Positions 52,682 to 60,870 of a DNA stretch of 64,000 nt are shown piece after piece; within the stretch, counting starts at the first letter, position 1; every line of letters starts with the position of its first letter. A model generated the notes under the pieces. It had not been told where the DNA came from, searched no databases, and worked only from the letters and a program-made list of their open reading frames with translations. The DNA comes from Bacillus norwichensis (GTDB taxonomy: Bacteria; Bacillota; Bacilli; Bacillales; Bacillaceae_C): positions 31,441-95,440 of the forward strand of contig NZ_JACSPV010000015.1 in assembly GCF_014836955.1 (NCBI RefSeq), in the 5' to 3' direction. A program made the position numbers and the translations under genes.

Positions 52682-52747
52682 GATAGTTCATGACTGAATA
52701 AAAAAACTATTTAAGAAAGGCTGTCAAATCTAACCAGACTTTGTTGG
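52682..52747 (-). repeat. Mobile-element end repeat, copy 2
   Basis: Second copy of the sequence at 48570, in the same orientation. The two copies bracket the ALDH-gabP pair at a distance of ~4.1 kb. Only the end of the transposase frame is left here. Confidence 0.6.
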
Positions 52748-52795
52748 AATCCTTTTGCAAAGTAATCGCAAAAGTCGAACAAATGAAAACAATAA

Positions 52796-52824
52796 CCTGC
52801 CGAAAGTGACAGTCTTTCGGCAGG
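52796..52824 (+). repeat. CCTGCCGAAAG hairpin, copy 2
   Basis: CCTGCCGAAAG and CTTTCGGCAGG form a perfect 11-bp stem. Related to 51082. The rest of the 622-base gap 52609-53230 contains worn repeat-like DNA (52980-53045) and a possible sigma-54 promoter, but no gene. Confidence 0.6.
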
Positions 52825-53159
52825 AACCTTCAAAATAAAGCGCAAGCATCTGTCTGATAGCATCTCTAGCAATCTGGAGAAAGCACGGCGATGAATGGAT
52901 CAAGTTAACTAGGAGGGAAAGCTTGTTAGTTACACTGGTCTCAATAACGCCCACACTACTGTGGGTTTGGGAGGCTTAAGACGCGGCACCTGTCGCTTCG
53001 CTTGCATGAGTAGTTCCTGTACGTCGGTGGCATATAGACGCCACCCCAGAATGACACGTCTATATCCAGTACTATATTGGGAATAGAAAAATTAAGACTT
53101 TCGGAGCTATAGAGAAAAACGTAAGCGTTTTTCAATATTGAACAACAATCAAAGCACTT

Positions 53160-53176
53160 GCTGGCACCAAGTCTGC
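53160..53176 (+). promoter_or_regulatory. Possible sigma-54 (-24/-12) promoter of the permease gene
   Basis: GCTGGCACCAAGTCTGCT keeps TGGCAC and the GG-N10-GC spacing, but the -12 block is CTGC instead of TTGC. An inverted repeat GAAAAACG-TAAG-CGTTTTTC lies about 30 bases upstream. It is 55-70 bases before the permease start. Weaker than the other five. Confidence 0.45.
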
Positions 53177-53230
53177 TTTGTAAGAAAGCGCTTTTTATAA
53201 GAAGGAAGAATAAACCAAAGGAGTAAAGAA

Positions 53231-54619
53231 ATGCAAAACGAACAAGATGTTAAAAAGGTATTATCACGTTGGGACGTCCTGTTTTTAGCCTTTGGCGCCA
53301 TGATTGGGTGGGGCTGGGTTGTAATGTCAGGAGAGTGGATTTTAGGAGCTGGGACAGTCGGTGCAATGATCGCATTTGTCGCAGGTGGAATCCTCGTCAT
53401 TTTTGTTGGTTTGACATATGCTGAGCTTGCTTCAGCAATGCCTACGACAGGTGGAGCTTTGATTTATGTTTTTAGGGGTGTCGGACCCAAATCAGCTTTT
53501 ACAGCATCCTGGATGCTAGCGCTTGGATATATTTCAGTTGTAGCATTCGAAGCAGTAGCTCTTCCAACTGTTATTGAATATATCTTCCCTAACTATAAAG
53601 TGGGATATATGTATACAATTAATGATTATGAAGTTTACGCTTCGTGGGTTCTAGTTGGTGTTGGTGCTTCTATTTTCGTGACAATTGTTAACTATATGGG
53701 TGTAAAATCTGCGGCCTTTTTGCAAATGGTTCTAACTATTATCATTGCACTTATCGGTTTATTACTTATTTTTGGTGGAGTGTTCAATGGGGAAGCAGCA
53801 AACGCCCAGCCGCTATTCGAAGGCGGACTTGGTGGAATTATGGTAGTTGCAATCATGACACCTTTCATGTTTGTCGGATTTGACGTTATCCCACAAACGG
53901 CGGAAGAAATGAAAGTACCAGCGAAAGCAATCGGTAGAATCCTCATTTTATCCGTTATCTTAGCGGTAATTTGGTATGTGGCAATTATTTTGGCAGTTGG
54001 TCTCGGATTGGATAAAGACTCTTTAGCTGCTTCAACATTACCAACTGCTGATGCTATGGCTACAGTGTTTGGAAGTGACGTATTCGGTATTATCTTAATT
54101 CTTGGCGGAGTTGCCGGAATCATTACAAGCTGGAACGCATTTATCATTGGTGGAAGCCGAATTCTGTATGCGATGGCTGATAAAAAGATGATTCCAGCAT
54201 GGTTTGGTAAAGTTGATCAGAAACACGGAACACCTACAAATGCAGTTCTATTCATTGGTGCTTTAGCTACTGTAGCTCCATTACTCGGACGTCCTATGCT
54301 TGTTTGGCTTGTTGATGCAGGTGGGCTTGCTATCGTTATTGCATACCTATTGGCTGCTGTAGCATTTGTCCAATTACGTAAAAATGAACCGAACATGGTT
54401 CGTCCTTTCCGAGCTGGAAAATCCAGCATAATCGGATGGATTGCCATCCTTATGAGTATTTTCTTTGTTATCCTTTACTTGCCTGGAATGCCTGCGGCAC
54501 TCGTTTGGCCATACGAATGGGTTATATTTGCGGGATGGGCTATAATAGGAATCCTTCTTATGATAGGGATGAGGAAGAATTTCCCTAAAGAAAAATTGGT
54601 ATACAACAATAAAGAGTAA
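53231..54619 (+). CDS. APC-superfamily amino acid permease
   Basis: A 462-residue permease: RWDVLFLAFGAMIGWGWVVM, PTTGGALIYVFRGVGPKSAF, PFMFVGFDVIPQTAEEMKVPAKAIGR, and WNAFIIGGSRILYAMADKKMIP. About 12 helices; ATG follows AAAGGAG. It stands ahead of the GntR-lhgO-csiD genes but is separated from them by a terminator, so it may carry an amino acid feeding that route, such as lysine or 5-aminovalerate. The substrate is inferred from context only. Confidence 0.88.
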   Translation: MQNEQDVKKVLSRWDVLFLAFGAMIGWGWVVMSGEWILGAGTVGAMIAFVAGGILVIFVGLTYAELASAMPTTGGALIYVFRGVGPKSAFTASWMLALGYISVVAFEAVALPTVIEYIFPNYKVGYMYTINDYEVYASWVLVGVGASIFVTIVNYMGVKSAAFLQMVLTIIIALIGLLLIFGGVFNGEAANAQPLFEGGLGGIMVVAIMTPFMFVGFDVIPQTAEEMKVPAKAIGRILILSVILAVIWYVAIILAVGLGLDKDSLAASTLPTADAMATVFGSDVFGIILILGGVAGIITSWNAFIIGGSRILYAMADKKMIPAWFGKVDQKHGTPTNAVLFIGALATVAPLLGRPMLVWLVDAGGLAIVIAYLLAAVAFVQLRKNEPNMVRPFRAGKSSIIGWIAILMSIFFVILYLPGMPAALVWPYEWVIFAGWAIIGILLMIGMRKNFPKEKLVYNNKE

Positions 54620-54635
54620 AAATTAGATTCGATTT

Positions 54636-54675
54636 TCAGCTTGTAGAGAAAGTGACGTTTTTTTCTCTGCAAGCT
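54636..54675 (+). terminator. Terminator of the permease gene
   Basis: CAGCTTG-AGAGAAA pairs with TTTCTCT-CAAGCTG (one bulged base in each arm), followed by TTTTATTTTTT. Confidence 0.88.
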
Positions 54676-54892
54676 GTTTTATTTTTTACTGTTGAACATT
54701 CCCATAAATTGTGTGACTTGCTACAAACGCTCACCAATCAGGGAATCCTTTTCATGAAGTGATTCGCCAAAAGCCTGAATTGCAAAGAAAAAATTTTATT
54801 AAAAGATAAGCGATAGCTGTTCTGAGCTGTAATCATACAGTTCGTTGTGTAAATCCCTCATTTTTTCTTACTTTCAGGTCCAAAACATCTCC

Positions 54893-54932
54893 AGATTGAA
54901 TCCAATCATCCAAAGATTGGATTCAATTTTTT
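54893..54932 (+). terminator. Second T-tailed hairpin before the GntR gene
   Basis: TTGAATCCAATC and GATTGGATTCAA form a perfect 12-bp stem with a seven-base loop followed by TTTTTTTG. No gene ends just before it, so it may be a backup terminator or an old regulatory element. The rest of the gap 54676-54892 shows nothing. Confidence 0.7.
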
Positions 54933-54944
54933 TGTTTTTATCCC

Positions 54945-54988
54945 TTGAAAGCCATATTTTTGTGTGATAAACTCTAAATTGTATCCAA
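54945..54988 (+). promoter_or_regulatory. GntR gene promoter with TTGTATCCAA operator-like site
   Basis: TTGAAA, 17 bases, TAAACT, then TTGTATCCAA at 54979-54988. The last is close to TTGTATACAA-type sites of FCD-class GntR regulators and sits at the transcription start, suggesting autorepression. Confidence 0.55.
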
Positions 54989-55008
54989 AGTGAATCGAGG
55001 TGGATATT

Positions 55009-55683
55009 TTGCCGGAGAAATTGGCACAAGAAAAGTCGACAGTGGTTAAAAATGTCACGAAACGCCTGAGAGAAGTCATTTTGGACGGTACTTTGAAAAA
55101 GGGTGACCGGTTGATTCAAGAAGAGTGGGCAGAGAAGCTGGAAGTCAGTAGAATGCCGATTCGAGAAGCACTTACACAACTGCAAATGGAAGGGCTCGTA
55201 GAAATCGTCCCTCACAAGGGAGCAGTTGTCACCCCCATTACAAAGGAGAATATAGAGGAAATATACTATATTCGATCTATGCTGGAAGGTCTCGCAGTAG
55301 AAAAGTCACTTCCATATTTGACAGATGAGGACAAGCAGGATTTGCATGACATTGTGGTTCAGATGGAAACGCTAGATTTGACAGATGAGACAAATGGAGA
55401 GTATATCCGTCTGAATGCAGCATTTCACCAAATTCTTATGAGAGGCTGTCCTTGGCCAAGACTTCGTAAAATGGTTGAAACTCTTGGTATTTCACCCATA
55501 GCACCAAATCTCTTGATTGATTATTACCAGGAGACACAGCAGGAGCACAGACGCATCTATGAGGCTGCTTTAAGAGGTGATCCGGCTGAGATCCGGGGTG
55601 CAGTGGAGTATCATATTTTACGTACAAAAAATAATTTAATAGATTGCATGGAAAGCATAAGAAAAGCGCAAGCGTCCGTTTAA
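55009..55683 (+). CDS. GntR-family (FCD class) transcriptional regulator
   Basis: A 224-residue regulator: N-terminal winged helix (RLREVILDGTLKKGDRLIQEEWAEKLEVSRMPIREALTQLQMEGLVEI, read in sections) and an FCD ligand domain with NAAFHQILMRGC, TQQEHRRIYEAALRGDP and EYHILRTKNNL, whose histidines and aspartate bind a metal and an acid ligand. TTG 55009 follows GAGGTGG. By position it corresponds to the glutarate-responsive CsiR/GlaR of other bacteria. Its last residues (RKAQASV) come from a GCGCAAGCG repeat-like end. Confidence 0.88.
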   Translation: MPEKLAQEKSTVVKNVTKRLREVILDGTLKKGDRLIQEEWAEKLEVSRMPIREALTQLQMEGLVEIVPHKGAVVTPITKENIEEIYYIRSMLEGLAVEKSLPYLTDEDKQDLHDIVVQMETLDLTDETNGEYIRLNAAFHQILMRGCPWPRLRKMVETLGISPIAPNLLIDYYQETQQEHRRIYEAALRGDPAEIRGAVEYHILRTKNNLIDCMESIRKAQASV

Positions 55684-55748
55684 TGTTTACTGGTCGCTGG
55701 TGCTAAAGCAGGTCAATAAAAACACGCTTAAAATGGAGGCATAAAATT

Positions 55749-56966
55749 ATGTATGATTTCGCAATTGTAGGTGGCGGTATTGTAGGTTTATCAACAGGGA
55801 TGGCCATTTACGAAAGATTCCCAAATGCTAAAGTCGTCATCATTGAAAAAGAAGGTTCAGTGGCTGAACATCAAACTGGACATAACAGTGGAGTTATTCA
55901 CTCTGGAATCTACTACAAGCCTGGAAGTTTCAAAGCACGTTTTGCTAGACAAGGCAGTCAGTCAATGAGAGAATTCGCGGAAAAATATGATATATCTCAT
56001 GATATTTGCGGTAAAGTTATTGTTGCAACAAAACAGGAAGAACTTCCTCTTCTTGATAACTTGTATGAGAGAGGCTTGCAAAACGAGCTTGATATTACAA
56101 AAATCAGTAAAGAAGAATTAAACGAAATTGAACCGCATGTTGCTGGTCTTGGAGCAATTCGTGTTCCAATGGCTGGAATCATCAATTATAAGCAAGTAAG
56201 TGAGAAATTCGCAGAAATCATTCAAGAACGCGGCGGCGATATTCTTTTAAACACAAAAGTTGAGAAAATCAATGAAGGTTCTGACTCGGTTATCGTTGAA
56301 ACTACTAATGGAACGGTTAAAGCCGGTCTTGTTATCAACTGTGCAGGACTTCACAGTGATAGAGTAGCAGCGGCTGCAGGGTATAAAACAGATATGAAAA
56401 TTCTACCGTTCCGCGGGGAATACTTTAAATTGAAACCAGAAAAACGCCATCTTGTAAAACATTTGATTTACCCTGTTCCAAATCCGAAATTCCCATTCCT
56501 GGGTGTTCACTTTACACGCATGATCAGTGGTGAAGTTGATGCTGGTCCAAACGCGGTACTAGCATTTAAGCGTGAAGGCTATAAAAAGCTTGATTTCAGT
56601 GCAAAAGATTTAGCAGAAAGTCTTGCATATAAGGGATTATGGAAACTTGCTGGAAACTTCGCAAAAGAAGCAGTGGGAGAATACGTTCGCTCCTTCAGTA
56701 AAGCTCAGTTTACAAAGAGCCTTCAAGCTTTAATTCCTGAAATCCAGGAGGATGACTTAATTCCAGCACCAGCCGGTGTCCGTGCCCAAGCACTCAAGGA
56801 CGACGGTTCCATGGTCGATGACTTCAACATCATCATTGGAGATAGAACGATCCATGTATGTAACGCGCCATCACCAGCTGCGACTGCATCCATTGAAATA
56901 GGGAAAGAAGTGGTTAGACGTATCCCTGAACAATCACATCTGAAAGAAGCAGCTGTAACATTATAA
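55749..56966 (+). CDS. lhgO: L-2-hydroxyglutarate oxidase/dehydrogenase
   Basis: A 405-residue FAD enzyme of the LhgO (YgaF) family: FAD motif FAIVGGGIVGLSTGMAI, HQTGHNSGVIHSGIYYKPGSFKA, INCAGLHSDRVAAAAG, and the C-terminal PAPAGVRAQALKDDGSMVDDF. It oxidises L-2-hydroxyglutarate to 2-oxoglutarate and passes electrons to the membrane quinone pool. It follows the GntR gene by 65 bases and precedes a DUF3870 gene and csiD, the enzyme that makes L-2-hydroxyglutarate. Confidence 0.93.
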   Translation: MYDFAIVGGGIVGLSTGMAIYERFPNAKVVIIEKEGSVAEHQTGHNSGVIHSGIYYKPGSFKARFARQGSQSMREFAEKYDISHDICGKVIVATKQEELPLLDNLYERGLQNELDITKISKEELNEIEPHVAGLGAIRVPMAGIINYKQVSEKFAEIIQERGGDILLNTKVEKINEGSDSVIVETTNGTVKAGLVINCAGLHSDRVAAAAGYKTDMKILPFRGEYFKLKPEKRHLVKHLIYPVPNPKFPFLGVHFTRMISGEVDAGPNAVLAFKREGYKKLDFSAKDLAESLAYKGLWKLAGNFAKEAVGEYVRSFSKAQFTKSLQALIPEIQEDDLIPAPAGVRAQALKDDGSMVDDFNIIIGDRTIHVCNAPSPAATASIEIGKEVVRRIPEQSHLKEAAVTL

Positions 56967-56990
56967 TGATTGAAAGAGGAGATTAAATCC

Positions 56991-57320
56991 ATGGAGTTCA
57001 ATGCCAAGACAATGTTTATAGCCGGTCATGCACGCTTGCCACAGGGAATGGCTGCAAAAAGTGTGTATGAAACTTTGACGATTACAGCTGAAGTAGATGT
57101 GAAGTACGGGGTTATTTTGAAAGCCTCCGCTACGCTTGCGACAGAACATGGCAGTGATTTTATCGGACGTCTTTTACGTGGGACAAGCTTAAAGGATGGA
57201 ATTGATGAACAGATGGAAGCCATCCAGACGTACTACCGTGGAAAGGCCACGAATGCACTTATTGCTGCGATGAAGGACCTTGATCTCCATTACAAACAAA
57301 TTACGGCAGCTGAAAAATAA
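56991..57320 (+). CDS. DUF3870 family protein
   Basis: A 109-residue soluble protein matching the DUF3870 pattern: MFIAGHARLPQGMAAKSVYETLTI, DVKYGVILKASATLATEHGSDFI, LLRGTSLKDGIDE and YYRGKATNALIAAMKDL. ATG 56991 follows AGAGGAG; the gene is 24 bases behind lhgO and closed by a terminator, so the two form a unit. The family's function is unknown. Its association with lhgO suggests a role in L-2-hydroxyglutarate or glutarate metabolism or its regulation. Confidence 0.75.
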   Translation: MEFNAKTMFIAGHARLPQGMAAKSVYETLTITAEVDVKYGVILKASATLATEHGSDFIGRLLRGTSLKDGIDEQMEAIQTYYRGKATNALIAAMKDLDLHYKQITAAEK

Positions 57321-57326
57321 TATTCC

Positions 57327-57370
57327 AAAAGGACCCTTTCGGCGTACGGGCGCTGCAAGGGTCCTTTTTT
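57327..57370 (+). terminator. Terminator of the lhgO operon
   Basis: AAAAGGACCCTT and AAGGGTCCTTTT form a perfect 12-bp stem followed by TT. Confidence 0.9.
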
Positions 57371-57599
57371 CTATCTTAAAAACATTTGTAAAAACTTGTG
57401 AGTTGAGTATAATCTGACTTTATATGTGGTTTTGCAATGAGATAAGTGAATCTATCTTGTAAAATTTGTACGCGTAGAACAGATATATATTCTCGAACGA
57501 TTTCTCATTAAAAAACTGACACTGTATAATAAATTTGGAAGAAATATTGAAGTTGTTTCGTGAATCAGAAAATTGGAAAGAAAAAAATATGAAATTTTG

Positions 57600-57628
57600 T
57601 TGACATATTTTATATCGAGTGGTATTCT
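57600..57628 (+). promoter_or_regulatory. Sigma-A promoter of csiD
   Basis: Consensus TTGACA, 17 bases, TATTCT. It produces a ~260-base leader before the csiD start codon. Confidence 0.8.
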
Positions 57629-57635
57629 TAAATCA

Positions 57636-57841
57636 AGCAATAATAAAACATATTCACCTTTTGAAAAATGCCTTTTCAAAATCCGTGAGTAGTATAGATT
57701 TTTGGAGACGGAAAAAATAAAATTTTGCAGACTGCAATATTCACTGTGACTCTACAACCATAGAGCGGTGAAGTGGATATAAGCCAGTTGTTGTATATGA
57801 CCTTTCCTAACAGGATAGGTGTATCGACAGCTGGCTTTTTA
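57636..57841 (+). ncRNA. Structured csiD leader with intrinsic terminator (candidate attenuator)
   Basis: The leader holds TTGCA/TGCAA (57726), a hairpin with an internal loop (TTCAC/GTGAA outer, CTCTA/TAGAG inner, 57741-57773), then a terminator AAGCCAGTTGT / ACAGCTGGCTT followed by TTT (57782-57841) with nested CCT/AGG stems. The ribosome binding site and start come after the terminator. The arrangement suggests that csiD expression needs antitermination. No known riboswitch class was recognised and no leader peptide was found. Confidence 0.5.
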
Positions 57842-57898
57842 TGTTTTCTTTTCTCCACGACTAAAATTATACTTTTCATTAAACAGGAGGAATCTCTA

Positions 57899-58831
57899 AT
57901 GGGCGTTACAAAAGAATTAAAATTTATTAAAAAAGGCAAAGGCTATGAAGTAAAATCTCATCCACAAACTGATCGCTTGTATCATATCCAAATCGGAAAA
58001 GAAGAAATTGCTAAATTCTTGGCTAAAGTAGAAGAAAAAGGAATCGGTGTTCAAGCACTTGAATACACACCTTACCAACGTTTGGTTATCTCTTCTATTC
58101 TACTAGACATTGTTGGTGAAGACTTTGGTGAAATTTTAAGAGGCATCATTCACGACCGTGAGTCTGGTGGATTCACAATTGGTTTGGAAGGCGTGACAGA
58201 GGATACTGATGAATATGTTATCTTCGCAACTGCTGTTACACACTTAGTTGGTATGCCAAACTTCGATGCGATGACAGGAAAATATTATGCACGTTTCACA
58301 GTAAAACATACTGACGACAGTGACTCTTACCTACGTCAAGCATACCGTCTATTCACATTGCATACAGACGGAACTTTCGTTGACGAGCCAACTGACTGGT
58401 TACTCATGATGAAAATGATTGAAGAAAATGCGGTTGGCGGTGAATCAAGACTTATTCACTTAGATGACTGGAAAGATCTTGACAAATTTGCTAACAACCC
58501 GCTTGGAAAACATAAATTCACTTACATTGCTCCACCAAGCAAAAACGTAACTCAAACAGTAGATCGTCCTACATTCTTTAACGTTAACGACAAGCCATGC
58601 ATTTGCTTTATCGACCAGTTCGTATACCCTGAAACAATCGAACAAGCAAAATACTTGGAAGAACTTTCTGCATCTCTTGAATCAGACGAAAACGTTGTTG
58701 AATTGAAACTTCCAGTTGGAGACCTTGTTGTACTTAACAACTTGTTCTGGATGCATGGACGTGCAGCATTCGAAGTAAACCCTGACTTGAACCGTGAATT
58801 GATGCGCCAACGTGGACGCTTCGTTGAATAA
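57899..58831 (+). CDS. glaH: Glutarate 2-hydroxylase CsiD/GlaH, Fe(II)/2-oxoglutarate-dependent
   Basis: A 310-residue CsiD-family dioxygenase. The facial triad is seen as H155-T-D157 in FTLHTDGTFVDEP and H286 in NNLFWMHGRAAF; MRQRGRF near the C-terminus carries the 2-oxoglutarate-binding arginine. It converts glutarate to L-2-hydroxyglutarate, succinate and CO2, and LhgO encoded upstream completes the route to 2-oxoglutarate. ATG 57899 follows AGGAGG; the frame extends 42 codons upstream through the terminator and is not translated. It has its own promoter and a structured leader. Confidence 0.94.
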   Translation: MGVTKELKFIKKGKGYEVKSHPQTDRLYHIQIGKEEIAKFLAKVEEKGIGVQALEYTPYQRLVISSILLDIVGEDFGEILRGIIHDRESGGFTIGLEGVTEDTDEYVIFATAVTHLVGMPNFDAMTGKYYARFTVKHTDDSDSYLRQAYRLFTLHTDGTFVDEPTDWLLMMKMIEENAVGGESRLIHLDDWKDLDKFANNPLGKHKFTYIAPPSKNVTQTVDRPTFFNVNDKPCICFIDQFVYPETIEQAKYLEELSASLESDENVVELKLPVGDLVVLNNLFWMHGRAAFEVNPDLNRELMRQRGRFVE

Positions 58832-58885
58832 TTTTAACTAAGTCATTTGTTTACTCAATTGTTAATAACCTCTACCTTCATTTTG

Positions 58886-58914
58886 CGCACCCGATTTCGG
58901 GTGCGATTTTTTAT
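58886..58914 (+). terminator. Terminator of csiD
   Basis: CGCACCCGA and TCGGGTGCG pair perfectly, followed by ATTTTTT. Confidence 0.92.
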
Positions 58915-58949
58915 TTTAACAAATACCAAAAGGCTATTTGATTTTACAT

Positions 58950-60698
58950 CTACGTTAGGCTATATTTTTTCAATTTATAATTTAGATTTTGTCTGGAAAT
59001 TCCTAAAAGTTTGCCAGCTCTTGTCACATTTCCATTTTCCTCTTCTAAAGCGAGCTGTATAAGAGTACGTTCTAATTTATCTTTCTGTTCCTCCAAACTT
59101 AATCCTGCAGATAATGAAAGTTTTGGAATTTTATGGCCTACAGGGGTTATTTGCGCATGTTCATTGGTTCTTGCTTGGAAGGTTGCTGATAAGTGGTGAT
59201 AAGCAATAGTACTTTCTCCATCCAGCATATTGATACAACCTTCAATTGTATGTTCCAATTCCCTTATATTTCCGGGCCATTCGTAATTCAGAAAGATATC
59301 CATCACCTCTGATTCCACTTTATCTACCCTGATCTGTAATCTCTCACTATGTTTTTGAAGGAAATGGTCAATTAATACCGGGATGTCCTCTTTTCTTTTT
59401 TTCAAAGGTTGAATGATAATATTAACCACGCTTAAACGATAGAACAGATCTTCCCTCAATCTTCCATTTTCTATGGCTGCGTAAGGGTCTTCATTGATTG
59501 TGGCAATCACCCTGACATCAACGTCAATGGATTTCTTTGCTCCAAGGCGTTGTATTGTCTTCTCTTGTAAAAAGCGCAAAAGTTTGGCTTGCAGACTAAT
59601 TCCCATGGAATTAATTTCATCTAAAAGCAAAGTGCCGCCATGAGCCTGCTCTATCAACCCTTCTCTATCGATCGCTCCAGTGAAACTGCCTACAGAAGTA
59701 CCAAATAACAACCCCTCCAATAAATGCTCAGGGAGTGCAGCGCAATTTTGGGCGATAAAAGGAAAGCTTTTTCTGGGGCTGTCGTTATGTATGCTTTGAG
59801 CAAATAACTCTTTGCCCGTTCCGGTATCCCCGATAATAAAGGTGGATGATGAAGTCCGGGCGGCTCTCCTGGCCTGATCTACTGTTTGGCGCATCACTCT
59901 GCTTGTAAAAACGATGTCTTTGAATTGAAATCGAGTATTGTTGTTTTTGTTTTTGGATGTATGTGTATTTTCCCTGACAGGATCACTTTTAAAGTTACGG
60001 ATAGTCTCTTCCAATTGTTTCTGTTCCGTAATATCTTTCAAGATTTCAACAGCTCCGACCTGTTTTGTGCCTATGCTTAGCGTTTTTGATTTTGAGAGTG
60101 TGGTAACAGCTTTTCCGCTATTAGTGAAATGGGTTTCCCGATAGTTTAATGACTTCGAGAGTCTTAAGGTCTTTAATAGGATGCTGGAGTGTTCGTCTAT
60201 ATCAGGAAAGGTCTCCCGGAACAGTTTCTGTTTCACAGAGTCTGGTTCACGAAGGTCAATCTCTCCCATCTTTTTATTATAGAAAAGGATTTCTCCCTCC
60301 ATATTAATAGCACATACTCCTTCTTCGAGCATATCAAGAATTGAATCATACAGGAATTTTTGTTCAGTTGCCTGCTGTAGTTTATACTTTAAAAGCTGTT
60401 GCTGGGTAATGTCTTTAATGATCAAAAGGAAATGATCATTAAAAGGAAGAACATTCATCAATAACTCCTTGGTTCCGAATGACAGTGATATTCCAGTCAT
60501 CTCATCAGTTGTCATCAAAAACTTTTGATACTCCAGTGGAATTAATTCAAAAACAGATGTTTCTCCCAAGGTTTTTGAGCTGAGTTCAAACAAGCGAAGG
60601 GCAGATCTGTTTGCTTTTTTAATCTGACCCTCGTGATTGATAATCAATATGCTTTCAAAGCAAACGTTCCACACATTCTCGAGATCCACTTGTTCCAT
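58950..60698 (-). CDS. Sigma-54-dependent activator with two PAS domains
   Basis: A 582-residue enhancer-binding protein: PAS A (WNVCFESILIINHEGQIKKAN, ~8-110), PAS B (LYDSILDMLEEGVCAINMEGEI, ~130-240), AAA+ domain (FIIGDTGTGKELF; DEINSMGISLQAKLL; RLREDLFYRLSVVNI) and a C-terminal Fis-type helix (NVTRAGKLLGISRQNLNYKL). The sigma-54 contact loop reads GSFTGA instead of GAFTGA, a small change that normally keeps activity but is worth noting. It is divergent from a permease-amidohydrolase operon with its own sigma-54 promoter and palindromic sites, its likely target. Confidence 0.93.
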   Translation of the reverse strand: MEQVDLENVWNVCFESILIINHEGQIKKANRSALRLFELSSKTLGETSVFELIPLEYQKFLMTTDEMTGISLSFGTKELLMNVLPFNDHFLLIIKDITQQQLLKYKLQQATEQKFLYDSILDMLEEGVCAINMEGEILFYNKKMGEIDLREPDSVKQKLFRETFPDIDEHSSILLKTLRLSKSLNYRETHFTNSGKAVTTLSKSKTLSIGTKQVGAVEILKDITEQKQLEETIRNFKSDPVRENTHTSKNKNNNTRFQFKDIVFTSRVMRQTVDQARRAARTSSSTFIIGDTGTGKELFAQSIHNDSPRKSFPFIAQNCAALPEHLLEGLLFGTSVGSFTGAIDREGLIEQAHGGTLLLDEINSMGISLQAKLLRFLQEKTIQRLGAKKSIDVDVRVIATINEDPYAAIENGRLREDLFYRLSVVNIIIQPLKKRKEDIPVLIDHFLQKHSERLQIRVDKVESEVMDIFLNYEWPGNIRELEHTIEGCINMLDGESTIAYHHLSATFQARTNEHAQITPVGHKIPKLSLSAGLSLEEQKDKLERTLIQLALEEENGNVTRAGKLLGISRQNLNYKLKKYSLT

Positions 60699-60777
60699 AT
60701 CAACGTATCTCTCCCATCTATAATAACGGATAACACTATTTATTTTTTAATTATAAATAATTAGAAGAAAAAGACAA

Positions 60778-60818
60778 ATATTTTTCGAAAAATATCTTTC
60801 TACGAAAAAAAATTTTCG
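60778..60818 (+). promoter_or_regulatory. Palindromic activator sites before the third sigma-54 promoter
   Basis: ATATTTTTCGAAAAATAT (60778-60795) is a perfect 18-bp palindrome; CGAAAA-AAAA-TTTTCG (60803-60818) is a second, related dyad, and a third half (CGAAAA) follows at 60820. They lie 55-95 bases upstream of the -24 element. Confidence 0.7.
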
Positions 60819-60870
60819 GCGAAAAGTCCAGATATTCATATAAATACCGCTAAATATAGGAGAAAAATAT

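Noticed and set aside
53181..53196. AAAGCGCTTT as a CcpA cre site
   Set aside because: Only the core matches; several consensus positions outside it fail.
54893..54932. T-tailed hairpin as a GntR operator
   Set aside because: Arm length, loop and T run fit an intrinsic terminator better; the TTGTATCCAA site at 54979 is the better operator candidate.
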